From Streptomyces albogriseolus (GTDB lineage Bacteria > Actinomycetota > Actinomycetes > Streptomycetales > Streptomycetaceae), in the NCBI GenBank assembly GCA_014650475.1, contig BMVA01000002.1, positions 372,001 through 436,000 on the forward strand: a stretch of DNA of 64,000 nucleotides. The letters run 5' to 3'. Positions 44,236-52,837 of the stretch are shown piece by piece. The notes under the pieces were generated by a model, which was not told where the DNA came from, searched no databases, and was given only the letters and a program-made list of their open reading frames with translations. Numbering within the stretch: position 1 is the first letter of the stretch; every line of letters starts with the position of its first letter. Both the position numbers and the translations under genes were made by a program.

Positions 44236-45489
44236 ATGAGCAACTCACTCGCCGAGTCCGGCGCCCAGGGTCCCGCCGCGCCGGGCAGGAAACCTCACGC
44301 AACCGACACCCGCGGCCCGTTCCACGGACCCGCGGCCCTCTGGCTGGCCCTGATGGCCGGCCCCCTGTCCTTCGGTATCGCGGGCCCGGCCCTGGTCCTG
44401 GACGACGCCGCGCGGGACCTCGACGTCTCCACCGGCGCCGTCACCTGGACGGTGACCGCGTTCGGCTGGGGCATAGCCGTCGGGACGCCGCTGCTGGCCG
44501 GGCTGCTCGACCGCCGGGGCGCCCGGACCGCCCTCACCACGTGCGGTCTGCTCGTCCTGCTGGGGGCGGGCCTGGTGGCCGGCGTCCCCGTACTGCCGGT
44601 GCTCGTCCTGGGCACCGCCCTGATGGGCCTCGGCACGGCCGGCCTCACGGCGACGGCCATGAGCCTGGCCGGCTCGCCCCGCGCCATGGGACTGGTCACC
44701 GCCTCGCTCGCCGTGGTGGGTTCGACGGCCCCGCTGGCCGGTTCCCTCGTCAACGACCTGCTGTCCTGGCAGGCCACCCTCGCGCTGCCCGTGCTGAGCG
44801 CCGTGGCCGTGCCGTTCGCCGTGGCCCGGTGCGCGCACGGCGCCCCGGTCACCCGGGAGCCGTTCGACCCGCTGGGCGCGGTGCTGCTGACCGCGCTGGT
44901 CACCGCGCTGGTGTTCGTGCCCCACCAGCCCCTGGCCGCCGGGGTCTGCTCCGTCCTCGCCGCGGGGCTGCTCGCGGCCCAGGTGCGCGCACGGCCGCGG
45001 GGTTTCGTCCCCGCCGTCCTGCTCCGCAACCCGGGCTTCCTGGTCGCGGCCGGTCTCGCGCTGTGCCTGGCGGTGGTCAACTTCGGCATGATGTACGCGA
45101 TTCCGGAGCGGCTGGAGGACCACACGTCGTGGTCCACCAGTGAGATCGGCGTCGCCATGGTGTGGCCGCTGCTGCTGGGCGGCGCCCTGTCCTGGTTCGT
45201 CGTGGCGGTCTCGGCGGCACGGGCGGGACGCCGGGTCGTGATCACCGCGCTGGTGGGTCTGGCCCTCGCGGGAGCGGTGCTGGCGGCCGTCGGCACCTCC
45301 CCCGCGGTCCTGCTGGCCGCTCAGGCCCTGACGTCGATCGCGGCCGCCTCGGGCCAGGGCGCGTTCGCGGTGCACGCCACCTCGGCCGTCCCCGACGCCG
45401 AACGCCCCCCGGCCATCGGCCTGTTCAACCTCGCGTATCTCCTCGGTGCCGCCTTCGGCCCCGCCATCGTCTCGCTCCTGTCGCTCTGA
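44236..45489 (+). CDS. MFS transporter, probable drug or product exporter
   Basis: A 417-residue major facilitator protein with about 12 membrane segments and a short cytoplasmic N-terminus. The motif-A-like loop is GTPLLAGLLDRRGARTALTTCG. The organisation resembles Bcr/CflA or arabinose-efflux-like drug exporters. AGGGAG precedes ATG 44236. It follows the old yellow enzyme gene by 179 bases in which I see nothing, and is closed by a strong terminator. Located at the cluster edge, it may export the product or confer resistance. Confidence 0.88.
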   Translation: MSNSLAESGAQGPAAPGRKPHATDTRGPFHGPAALWLALMAGPLSFGIAGPALVLDDAARDLDVSTGAVTWTVTAFGWGIAVGTPLLAGLLDRRGARTALTTCGLLVLLGAGLVAGVPVLPVLVLGTALMGLGTAGLTATAMSLAGSPRAMGLVTASLAVVGSTAPLAGSLVNDLLSWQATLALPVLSAVAVPFAVARCAHGAPVTREPFDPLGAVLLTALVTALVFVPHQPLAAGVCSVLAAGLLAAQVRARPRGFVPAVLLRNPGFLVAAGLALCLAVVNFGMMYAIPERLEDHTSWSTSEIGVAMVWPLLLGGALSWFVVAVSAARAGRRVVITALVGLALAGAVLAAVGTSPAVLLAAQALTSIAAASGQGAFAVHATSAVPDAERPPAIGLFNLAYLLGAAFGPAIVSLLSL

Positions 45490-45510
45490 CCTTCGACGGC
45501 CTCGATCCGG

Positions 45511-45545
45511 GCGTGCCGTCACACCCCTCGGGTGTGACGGCACGC
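45511..45545 (+). terminator. Terminator after the MFS exporter
   Basis: GCGTGCCGTCACACCC at 45511-45526 pairs perfectly with 45530-45545 around a CTC loop. The 16-bp stem starts 21 bases after the exporter stop. The following bases to 45792 should hold the promoter of the PucR-type regulator. Confidence 0.88.
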
Positions 45546-45792
45546 ACCCGTTTTCCGGAGTCTCACCGCATACGGCAACTGGCATACTCTCGAAGGGAAT
45601 TCGCGGGGGTCAGCGGACCGTAGGCCCCCAGGCAACCTCACGGGGGAGAGGCTGTGGCTCTCGGTGCGCGGGCGCGGCTCGCGGAATGCACGCGGGTGGT
45701 GTCCTGTTGCACCCGGGGAGCTGTGGCCCGTGCGACTCGGCCTCGTGCACCGTCACTGCCAGCGCTGGGGAATCGAGACACCGGAGGACCTC

Positions 45793-47739
45793 GTGTCGGG
45801 GACGAAGGACGAAGCGGTGGCGGCTGTGCTGGCCCTGCTGGACCTCCTGGCCGGTGAAGGGTCGGCGAACCGGTTCGAAGCCGTGGTCGAGGAGGCGCGA
45901 AGACAGGGCGTGACCGGCGCCGACCTGCACACGGTGGAGCGCATCAAACGGCTGGCGCTGAACATCCAGGCCCGGCTCGAGCGCCGGCAGCAGCGGAGCG
46001 CCGCCCTCGCCACGCTCGTCGACACCGCCTCCGATCTGGCGAGCCCGCACACGGTCGAGGACACCCTCAAGATCATCACCCGCCGGGCGCGGCTGCTGCT
46101 CGGCGTCGACGTCTCGTGGGTCACCCTGCCCGCCGCCGAGGACGACGGGGCGTTACGGCTGCACTCGCTCGACGGTCACGTCACGATGCTCAACACGCAG
46201 CTCCGATTACCGGAGGGAGCCGGTCTCGCGGCCGCGGTACTGGCACACCGCGCGCCGCTGTGGACCTCCGACTACCTGACGGACGACAGTTTCCGGCACG
46301 CCGCCGAGCTCGATCAGTGGATCGACGCCGAGGGACTGCACGCCGTGCTCGCCGTGCCGTTGAGCCGCGGCACCGCCTTCGCCGGCTCGCTGCACGTGGC
46401 GGACCGCAGCGTGCGCCACTTCTCCGCGGACGAGATCGCGCTGACGAACATGCTCGCCGAGATCGGCGGTGTGGCGCTGTCACGGGCCGTGTACCTGGAC
46501 GAGACGCTCGCGGAGATGTCGGCGCTGCGGGACCGGCTGTCGCGCGCCGAGGCGGACCTGGCCGACGCACGCGGGCTCACCGAGGCCCAAGGGGCGTTGC
46601 TCGCCCTGGTGCTCGACGGCTGTGCCCCGCAGCTGCTGGTGGAGGAGTGCCACGTCAGACTGGGGGCGCCGGTGCTGCTGTGCGGCCCGCAGGGTACGAC
46701 GATCGCCGTGTCCGGTGATCTGTCCGGGCGCGGCGAGGAGTTCGCCCGCGCCGAGAAGGCCGCCGGTGTCCTGCTGGATCCCGCCCCCGTCCTCCTCCAG
46801 GACGGCATCTGGTCCGTACCGGTCCTCGCCGGCAGTCACCACCTGGGCGCCTTGTACGTCCAGGCCGGTCCGGCCCTGACCGCCGGCGCCGCGGCACTGC
46901 TGCGGTACGCGGCGCGCGTCGTCGCGGTGCTGCTGTCCCTCCAGGAAGGCCAGGGCCCGGTGGACGGGCACGTCCGGGACGAACTGCTCGAGGACCTGCT
47001 GATCAGTGTGGTCCGCCCCCGGGAACTGCTGGAGCGGCGCGCCCGCCGGCTGGGCATCGGGCTCGACCAGCCGCACGTCGTCGTGATCGCCCGCGTCGAA
47101 GAGGGCGCACGGGCACACGCGGTGAGCCGGGCATCGGCCTGCGCACGCCGTCTGAACGGGCTCCGGGCGACGCACGAGAGCGACATCGTGCTGCTGCTGC
47201 CGGGCACCGACCCGGGCGCGGCCGCCCGGACGGTGCACGACGAGCTGTCGTCCCTGCCCGGCGGTCCGCCCACGGTCAGCGCTTCCGGACCCGTGTCGGA
47301 CCCCGGAGCGGTCCTCCACGGGTACCGGGAAGCGGCACGCTGCCTGGACGCGATGACCGCCCTGGGCGCCGCGGGAACCTCCGCCTCGACCCACCAGCTG
47401 GGGTTCCTGGGGCTCCTGCTGTCGGACCACGTGGACGCCGACCGGTTCATCCAGAGCACCATAGGAGCCGTGCTCGACTACGACGAGCAGCGGCTGACGG
47501 AGCTGATCCGCACGCTGGACGCCTACTTCGACACCGGCGGCAGTCCCACGTACGCGGCCGAGCAACTCCACGTGCACCCCAACACCGTGGCCCGCCGGCT
47601 GGAGCGCATCGGTGAGCTGATCGGCCCGGACTGGCAGAAGCCGGAACGCGCCCTGGAGGTCCAGCTCGCGCTCCGCATGTCACGGATACGGCGTGTGCTG
47701 CGGGAACGCGACGAGTCGGCCGGGGATCAGGACGCATAA
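45793..47739 (+). CDS. PucR/CdaR-type regulator with GAF domain
   Basis: A 648-residue regulator. An N-terminal helical region is followed by a GAF-like domain (about residues 75-215, ending LTNMLAEIGGVALSRAVYL), a coiled coil, a second sensory region and the C-terminal PucR helix-turn-helix (YFDTGGSPTYAAEQLHVHPNTVARRLERIGELIG). GTG 45793 is preceded by GGAGG at 6 bases, a much better site than the upstream GTG 45664 in the same frame. Such proteins respond to small ligands and often regulate catabolic or secondary metabolic genes. Its last 13 bases overlap the convergent transposase-derived gene. Confidence 0.85.
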   Translation: MSGTKDEAVAAVLALLDLLAGEGSANRFEAVVEEARRQGVTGADLHTVERIKRLALNIQARLERRQQRSAALATLVDTASDLASPHTVEDTLKIITRRARLLLGVDVSWVTLPAAEDDGALRLHSLDGHVTMLNTQLRLPEGAGLAAAVLAHRAPLWTSDYLTDDSFRHAAELDQWIDAEGLHAVLAVPLSRGTAFAGSLHVADRSVRHFSADEIALTNMLAEIGGVALSRAVYLDETLAEMSALRDRLSRAEADLADARGLTEAQGALLALVLDGCAPQLLVEECHVRLGAPVLLCGPQGTTIAVSGDLSGRGEEFARAEKAAGVLLDPAPVLLQDGIWSVPVLAGSHHLGALYVQAGPALTAGAAALLRYAARVVAVLLSLQEGQGPVDGHVRDELLEDLLISVVRPRELLERRARRLGIGLDQPHVVVIARVEEGARAHAVSRASACARRLNGLRATHESDIVLLLPGTDPGAAARTVHDELSSLPGGPPTVSASGPVSDPGAVLHGYREAARCLDAMTALGAAGTSASTHQLGFLGLLLSDHVDADRFIQSTIGAVLDYDEQRLTELIRTLDAYFDTGGSPTYAAEQLHVHPNTVARRLERIGELIGPDWQKPERALEVQLALRMSRIRRVLRERDESAGDQDA

Positions 47740-48935
47740 CCCAGTTCGGCGTCGTCGGCGTCGCCCAGGGCCGCCAGGACGTGCGCGGCGGACGCAAGGG
47801 TGACGTGGCGGTGCCAGCCGCGGTAGGAGCGTCCGGCGAAGTCGCGGATCCCCACCTGGTCGGCTCCGTGGGCGAGGTCCTGGTCGACCCGGGAGAGCAT
47901 TCCCCGCAACCGCATCAGGAACGCGGGCGGAACCGACGTCAGGTCGGTCAGCCACACCTCCCGCGGCCGGCGCCGGTCGTTGTTCCCCAGCCCGAGCAGC
48001 AGCAGGTCACCGTCCCCGCGGCCGGCCCGCCGGCCCGCGGCGGCGGGCAGCGCCACCCGTACCGCGGTGACGAGCCCGGAACACCTGACCGCCCCGTCGC
48101 CCGGCCACACCACCGGCCGTTGCAGGCCCCGGCTGGCGCTCATGATCTGGTGCACGGGCCTGGGGGTGGTGTCGAAGCCCTTCAGCGCGGGGTCCCGCAC
48201 CGACAGCCGCAGGGAGTCGTCCACCCTGAGCATCATCTGCGTCCCCCGGTCGAGGAGTTGCGACACCGTCGAGGTGATGTCACCGCCGCGGGCGTCCATC
48301 ACCAGAGGGCGGGACGGCAGTCGCCAGGCCGCCGTCTCCAGATAGGCCCGCAGCGAGCACTCACCGAGGGTCTCCGCCGACGCGTCGTCCGGTATGGACG
48401 CGCGGCGCCGACGGTCCTCGGCCAGCCAGGCCGGGGAGAGCTGGAGCCGCCAGTTGACCGGCACGCTCGCCTCCTCACCGACCACCCATACGCCCACGGC
48501 CTGCTGGGCGTTGAGCATCTGCCCGTGCTCCGGGAAGAAGCGCCGCTCCACTCCGACGGAGTGCCGTCCCGCCTTGGGGATGACCATGGGCCGCACCACC
48601 CACGCCTGTGGCGGGACCACACTCACCGTGTACCAGGCCAGGGCCCGGCGCACCGGACCCCATTCCCAGCTCGAATCGCTGATGAAGTGGTGCAGGCTCT
48701 GCTCCGTCGCCTGTCCCCCGACAAGCGCGGCGATGTTGCGTATCGACTTGCGTCCCCTCACCTCCAGCAAACCACGTATGTAGTCCATGCCCTTGCGACG
48801 TTGATCGCTGCGGGGCAGGGAGGCGAACAGCCGTGAACACATCTCCGGCAGCGATACGTTGCACGGAGGTGCGTACGACAGCTCGTGCCTGGTCGGACTC
48901 TGCGCTTGGTCAGGGCTCAGTGCGACCACACTCAT
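47727..48935 (-). CDS. IS701-like transposase-derived protein with degraded DDE site
   Basis: A 402-residue protein related to IS701-family DDE transposases. Family blocks are MDYIRGLLEVRGRKSIRNIAALVGGQATEQSLHHFISDSSWEW, IPKAGRHSVGVERRF, LVMDARGG, and DFAGRSYRGWHRHVTL near the C-terminus. In IS701 relatives the first block reads with DDTGFPKKG and the last with FEGRSWRGWHHH. Here the first Asp is replaced (VVRPMVIPKAG) and the last Glu is Ala, so at least two of three catalytic acids are missing while the frame is fully open. No terminal inverted repeats or target duplication were noticed. It looks domesticated, perhaps a DNA-binding protein. Confidence 0.82.
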   Translation of the reverse strand: MSVVALSPDQAQSPTRHELSYAPPCNVSLPEMCSRLFASLPRSDQRRKGMDYIRGLLEVRGRKSIRNIAALVGGQATEQSLHHFISDSSWEWGPVRRALAWYTVSVVPPQAWVVRPMVIPKAGRHSVGVERRFFPEHGQMLNAQQAVGVWVVGEEASVPVNWRLQLSPAWLAEDRRRRASIPDDASAETLGECSLRAYLETAAWRLPSRPLVMDARGGDITSTVSQLLDRGTQMMLRVDDSLRLSVRDPALKGFDTTPRPVHQIMSASRGLQRPVVWPGDGAVRCSGLVTAVRVALPAAAGRRAGRGDGDLLLLGLGNNDRRRPREVWLTDLTSVPPAFLMRLRGMLSRVDQDLAHGADQVGIRDFAGRSYRGWHRHVTLASAAHVLAALGDADDAELGYAS

Positions 48936-49291
48936 GGAACGGACTCTCCATCGGGAGTAGACGAAGACGGTCCGAAGGGCTGCCCGTCCACTGTGCGGCA
49001 GGCGGGGTTCCCGTCCCAGGTACACCGAGCACAGGACTTGTGACGGACGGCGGTGGCCGGGCCACCACCGCCTCCCTCTCCTCCGCGCGTCCCTGTCCCG
49101 GACGCACGGTCCGGACGGTGTCCGGACCACCGTCCCGGCCGGCCGGCATCTCCGCGGAGCCCGGCACCGGGCGACCTGACGAAGTAGCACCGGCATCGGG
49201 CGCCGGGCGCCGCACGCGCGTCACCATGGGATTTCCACGACGCGGCACACCTCGGGGACCCCGGTGTGGTCCCGCTACCAAGGAGGACACC
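48936..49291. other. Divergent intergenic region
   Basis: 356 bases between the transposase-derived gene (leftward) and the DsbA-like gene (rightward). Long open frames cross it but are shadows. It must hold two divergent promoters. No clear motif or strong hairpin was recognised, and nothing like an insertion-sequence end. Confidence 0.45.
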
Positions 49292-49999
49292 ATGAGCGCT
49301 GCCCCTGAACCCCGGCCCGTCACCGTCTGGTCGGATCTGGGGTGCCCCTGGGCCACCCTCGCCCTGCACACGCTGCGCACCGCGGCCCGGGAACGGGAGC
49401 AGGATCTCCTGATCGACCACCGGGCCTTCCCGCTGGAGTTGTTCAACCACCAGCCCACGCCCAAGTTCATCGTGGAGCCCGAGATCGTGGTGATCTCCGG
49501 GCACCGCCCCGACCTCGGCTGGCGTCCGTGGGCCGGGCGGGAGTACGACTACCCCTCGACGATGCTGCCCGCGATGGAAGCCGTCCAGGCCGCGAAGGAC
49601 CCGTCCGTGGGCGGCCTGCGCGGCAGCGACGAACTGGACGCCGGACTGCGGCACGCGTTCTACGTCGAGAGCCGGTGCGTCAGCATTCCCTCCGAGATCC
49701 TCGACGTCGCCGCCGGGTGCGAGCACGTCGACGAAGAGGCCCTGGCCCGCGCTCTCGAACGCGGCGCCGGCCGCGCGGAGATCTACGCGCAGTTCCGCGT
49801 CGCCCAGGGGCCCGGCATCCAGGGCAGCCCTCACCTGTTCGCGCCCGGCGGGTACGCGGTCCACAACCCCGGCGCGCACGTCCGGTGGACGGGCGATCCC
49901 GGCGAGGGGGGCATGCCCCGCCTCGACCGCTACGACCCGTCGTGGGCGGAGGAACTGCTCGACCTGCTGGCCGAGGGGAGGCAGCCGGCCGATGCCTGA
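49292..49999 (+). CDS. DsbA-family (FrnE-like) thioredoxin-fold protein with CPWA site
   Basis: A 235-residue cytosolic DsbA-like protein of the FrnE/2-hydroxychromene-2-carboxylate isomerase group. The N-terminal strand is VTVWSDLGCPWATLALHTLR and the helical insert includes HRAFPLELFN. The usual CPWC redox motif reads CPWA, so only one cysteine remains and dithiol oxidoreductase activity is unlikely; a glutathione/mycothiol transferase-like or isomerase role is possible. The cis-Pro region is QGSPHLFAPGG. AAGGAGGA precedes the ATG. It overlaps the next small gene by 8 bases. Confidence 0.88.
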   Translation: MSAAPEPRPVTVWSDLGCPWATLALHTLRTAAREREQDLLIDHRAFPLELFNHQPTPKFIVEPEIVVISGHRPDLGWRPWAGREYDYPSTMLPAMEAVQAAKDPSVGGLRGSDELDAGLRHAFYVESRCVSIPSEILDVAAGCEHVDEEALARALERGAGRAEIYAQFRVAQGPGIQGSPHLFAPGGYAVHNPGAHVRWTGDPGEGGMPRLDRYDPSWAEELLDLLAEGRQPADA

Positions 50000-50267
50000 A
50001 CGGGACCTCCGCGTCTCGACCGCCACGTACGACCGCTTGGCGGCGGCGGCCGCGGCAGAGGGCGTGACGGTGCGGGCCTACCTCGAGAGGCTGACGGAGT
50101 GGATCGCGCCCGGACAGCCCGGGCACCATGTGTCCGCAGCGAGGCCCGAAGCCGACCTGCGGCTGCTGTCGCTGGGCGTCGACGCACCGGGTGCGGACGG
50201 ACGTCCCGATGCCCCGTCTACAGCGGCACACCGTTGGCGCGCAGCACCTCGCGCACGTCCAGAATGA
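49992..50267 (+). CDS. Small ribbon-helix-helix-like protein
   Basis: A 91-residue ORF overlapping the DsbA-like gene by 8 bases. Its first 40 residues (DLRVSTATYDRLAAAAAAEG, then VTVRAYLERLTEW) resemble the RHH DNA-binding part of MazE/CopG-like antitoxins, a beta strand followed by two helices. The C-terminal half is Pro/Ala/Arg-rich and overlaps the 3' end of the convergent Rieske gene by 50 bases. No toxin gene is beside it, so it may be an orphan antitoxin-like regulator. Confidence 0.5.
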   Translation: MPERDLRVSTATYDRLAAAAAAEGVTVRAYLERLTEWIAPGQPGHHVSAARPEADLRLLSLGVDAPGADGRPDAPSTAAHRWRAAPRARPE

Positions 50268-51309
50268 GGGCGAAGACCTCGTGGTTGCGGTCCTCGCCCT
50301 GTTCGTCCCACGCCCGTTGCTCGGCCTCGACGGCCATGCGGTCCTCGGCGAACACCCGCTCGGTGAAGCGTCTGATGAGCGGCCAGGCGAGGTGCAGCGC
50401 GCCCGGGATCCCGGGCTTCTCGATCATGAGGAGGCCGTACGCGCGACACCGCCGCTGCTCGGCGTCCTCGGGCACGTACGCGGTCCACAGGCGGAAGGCC
50501 GGGCGTTCAGCGTTCTCCGGGAGCAGGTCGAGCGTCTGGTACGGGTAGTCCGTGCGGATGGTCATCAGGTCGGCGGAGTCGCCGCCCCCGAGGCCCTCGC
50601 CCGCCAGCAGGCCGGCACCGCGGTTCCGCTTGCCTCCTGCGTGGGTGAACAGGTACCTGGCCTCCACCGACCGCTCGCCGGTGCGGTACTCCAGCAGCTC
50701 GGGGTGGAGCCTGCCGACGACACCCCGGTGGAGGAACTGGTGGTTCATGTCGAGCAGGTTCTCGTGCATGAACGAGTAGTGGCAGCGCACCGTCCGGGAG
50801 AAGGTCATGGTCCGGTACGCGGGCGAACCGAACGCCGGCAGCTCCGGCAGGGGGGTGACCGCCGCCTTCTGCGGATCGCCCGGGAAGACGAACACCAGGC
50901 CGTACGCCTCCCGGACGGGGTAGCCCCGCACGCCGCGCGGCGGCCGGGCGTCGCCTGTGGCGAGGTACGGGATCTGTGAGATCCGGCCGTCGCCGCGGTA
51001 GGCCCAGGCGTGATAGCAGCAGCGGAGCGTCTCGCCCTCCACGACCCCCATGCTCAACGGCACCTGCCGGTGGGCGCACCGGTCCTCCAGCGCGTGGACG
51101 GCACCGCTGCGCCCGCGGTAGAGCGCGATCCGCTCACCGGCGAACGCGGCGCCGATCACCTGGCCCCTGCGCACCTTCCTGGACCGCGTGACCGGATACC
51201 AGAAGTCGGGATGCACTCCCACACGCCTCAGGTCCACCACGCCGGAACCGCGATCGCCGCGCCGCACGGGCCGGCCGTTCCCGGACACGTCGAAGTCGGT
51301 CTCGGCCAT
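50218..51309 (-). CDS. Rieske-type aromatic ring-hydroxylating oxygenase
   Basis: A 363-residue Rieske non-heme iron oxygenase. The [2Fe-2S] ligands are in CAHRQVPLS (C-x-H) and CCYHAW (C-x2-H). The mononuclear iron region is HENLLDMNHQFLHRG, giving the two His ligands. No reductase or ferredoxin gene is adjacent, so it depends on general electron carriers. The sequence resembles aromatic O-demethylase/hydroxylase subfamilies in cyanobacteria and actinomycetes. Start ATG 51309 follows GAGGGAGAGAT. It could tailor an aromatic product, but the PucR and transposase-derived genes separate it from the cluster at 17.6-45.5 kb. Confidence 0.9.
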   Translation of the reverse strand: MAETDFDVSGNGRPVRRGDRGSGVVDLRRVGVHPDFWYPVTRSRKVRRGQVIGAAFAGERIALYRGRSGAVHALEDRCAHRQVPLSMGVVEGETLRCCYHAWAYRGDGRISQIPYLATGDARPPRGVRGYPVREAYGLVFVFPGDPQKAAVTPLPELPAFGSPAYRTMTFSRTVRCHYSFMHENLLDMNHQFLHRGVVGRLHPELLEYRTGERSVEARYLFTHAGGKRNRGAGLLAGEGLGGGDSADLMTIRTDYPYQTLDLLPENAERPAFRLWTAYVPEDAEQRRCRAYGLLMIEKPGIPGALHLAWPLIRRFTERVFAEDRMAVEAEQRAWDEQGEDRNHEVFALILDVREVLRANGVPL

Positions 51310-51487
51310 ATCTCTCCCTCGGAGGTGGGACAGCACGCTCCATGCTGGCGGCCACCCGCCGCCACGCCCACTCATCGGGTCCGAACGGGTGGCGCCCTCG
51401 GCGTGCGGATCCTCGGCCGACCACTGGCCCCGCCGCGGTGCGCCCCGGCACCACGGGCCGCTCCTGCGTCCGTCGTCAGCGCGGAGA

Positions 51488-51513
51488 CCCCCTCCGGCCT
51501 GGGCCGGAAGGGG
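51488..51513 (-). terminator. Terminator of rnpB
   Basis: CCCCTCCGGCC at 51489-51499 pairs with GGCCGGAAGGGG at 51502-51513 with one bulged or mismatched base and a tight loop. It lies about 10 bases past the 3' end of the RNase P RNA on the minus strand. Confidence 0.7.
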
Positions 51514-51523
51514 TGCGACAGGA

Positions 51524-51923
51524 CGAGCCGGGCTGTACGCCGGGTTCTGTTCACCGGTTCCCTCGCGGGAGCCGGGGCGACGGCCATCCATCTAGGACCG
51601 GTGTTGCCACCGGCCTCGTGCGGTCCACCCGCGGACTCGGGCGGGCAGCCCTCGAACGTCCGCGCAGAAGCACCGGGGTGCTTCCTTTTGACCTTGCTCC
51701 GGGTGGGGTTTACCTAGCCGCCTGAGTCACCTCAGGCGCTGGTGGTCTCTTACACCACCGTTTCACCCTTACCCGGCGCCGGAGCGCCGGGCGGTCTGCT
51801 TTCTGTGGCACTGTCCCGCGGGTCACCCCGGGTGGCCGTTAGCCACCACCCTGCCCTGTGGAGCCCGGACGTTCCTCGGGAAGCCCCCTCACGGGGACTC
51901 CACGCGGCCGTCCGCCCGGCTCG
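51524..51923 (-). ncRNA. rnpB: RNase P RNA, bacterial type A
   Basis: The catalytic RNA of ribonuclease P, which matures tRNA 5' ends. The ends are set by the terminal helix: CGAGCCGGGC (51923-51914) pairs with GCCCGGCTCG (51533-51524). Universally conserved pieces are present in order on the minus strand: GAGGAACGTCCGGGCTCC with CAGGGCAGGGTG (CR-I), GGGTAAGGGTGAAACGGTG with GTAAGAGACCACC (CR-II/III), and ATGGATGGCCGTC followed by ACAGAACCCGGCGTACA near the 3' end (CR-V region). Length is about 400 nt, normal for actinomycetes. Its 5' part overlaps the 3' end of the EamA transporter gene by 35 bases. Confidence 0.97.
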
Positions 51924-52818
51924 TCTGCCGTGTCGACCATGGTACCCGCCGCCCGGCCGGCTTCCGCTCCCGCGCGTTGGCCAGCACCGATCCGGTGAGG
52001 ATCAGGACGAAGGCGGCCACCACCGTCGCGGTCAGGGCCTCGTCCAGGAAGAGCGCGCCGGCCGCCACCGCGATCGCCGGATTGACGTACGTGATCACCG
52101 AGGCGCGGATCGGGCCCGCCTCCTTGATCAGCTCCAGGAAGGCGACGAACGCCACCGCCGTGCAGACGACGCCGAGGGCGGCCAGCGCGGCCAGGGTCTC
52201 CGGGGCGGGGAGGGCCGCCGGGCGGCTCGCGATCGCGGCGGGGGCGTAGACCAGGGCGGCCAGGGCCAGGCAGGGCGTGATCAGGTGCAGCGTGGGGACG
52301 TCCTTGAGGTGGCGGTCGGCGATCAGCGGCGCCGTCGCGTAGCCGACGACCGTGACCAGGACCTCCGCGAGGGAGAGGGCGTCGCCGCCGGTCAGGTGGG
52401 GGACGGTGAGGACTCCCACACCGCCGAGCCCGAGGGCGAGGCCCGCGGTCCGGCGGGGGCCCAGGGACTCCGCCCGGCCGAAGGCGCGGGACAGCAGGAC
52501 GCCGACGATCGGGACGCCCGCGATCAGCAGGCCGGCCGTGGAGCTGGAGAGGTGGCGTTCGGCGTCGGTCAGGGTGTACCAGGGGCCGACGATCTCGATG
52601 ACCGCGAACGCCAGCATCGGCTTCCAGTGCGCCCGCAGGGTGCGGACGAGGCCCGCCTGGCGCAGGGCGAAGGGGAGCAGGAGGAGCGCCCCGACGGCGC
52701 AGCGGGCGAAGACCACGCCCGACGGGGACACCTCGTCCACCGCCACTTTGATCATCAGATAGGGGATGCCCCAGACCACTCCCATCAGGGAGAACAGGAA
52801 CCAGCCGCGTGCAGTCAT
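51889..52818 (-). CDS. EamA/DMT family transporter
   Basis: A 309-residue drug/metabolite transporter with ten predicted membrane segments in two EamA repeats, for example RGWFLFSLMGVVWGIPYLMI at the start and VITYVNPAIAVAAGALFLDEALT in the second repeat. The Arg-rich hydrophilic tail (about 25 residues) is encoded partly by DNA that also forms the 5' end of rnpB. The substrate is unknown. It is transcribed leftward, 19 bases after the AraC-type regulator gene, which may control it. Confidence 0.92.
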   Translation of the reverse strand: MTARGWFLFSLMGVVWGIPYLMIKVAVDEVSPSGVVFARCAVGALLLLPFALRQAGLVRTLRAHWKPMLAFAVIEIVGPWYTLTDAERHLSSSTAGLLIAGVPIVGVLLSRAFGRAESLGPRRTAGLALGLGGVGVLTVPHLTGGDALSLAEVLVTVVGYATAPLIADRHLKDVPTLHLITPCLALAALVYAPAAIASRPAALPAPETLAALAALGVVCTAVAFVAFLELIKEAGPIRASVITYVNPAIAVAAGALFLDEALTATVVAAFVLILTGSVLANARERKPAGRRVPWSTRQTSRADGRVESP

Positions 52819-52837
52819 GCGGGGAGTGTCCGCCGGT

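Noticed and set aside
47727-48935. Active insertion sequence
   Set aside because: No terminal inverted repeats or target duplication noticed, and two catalytic acids are substituted.
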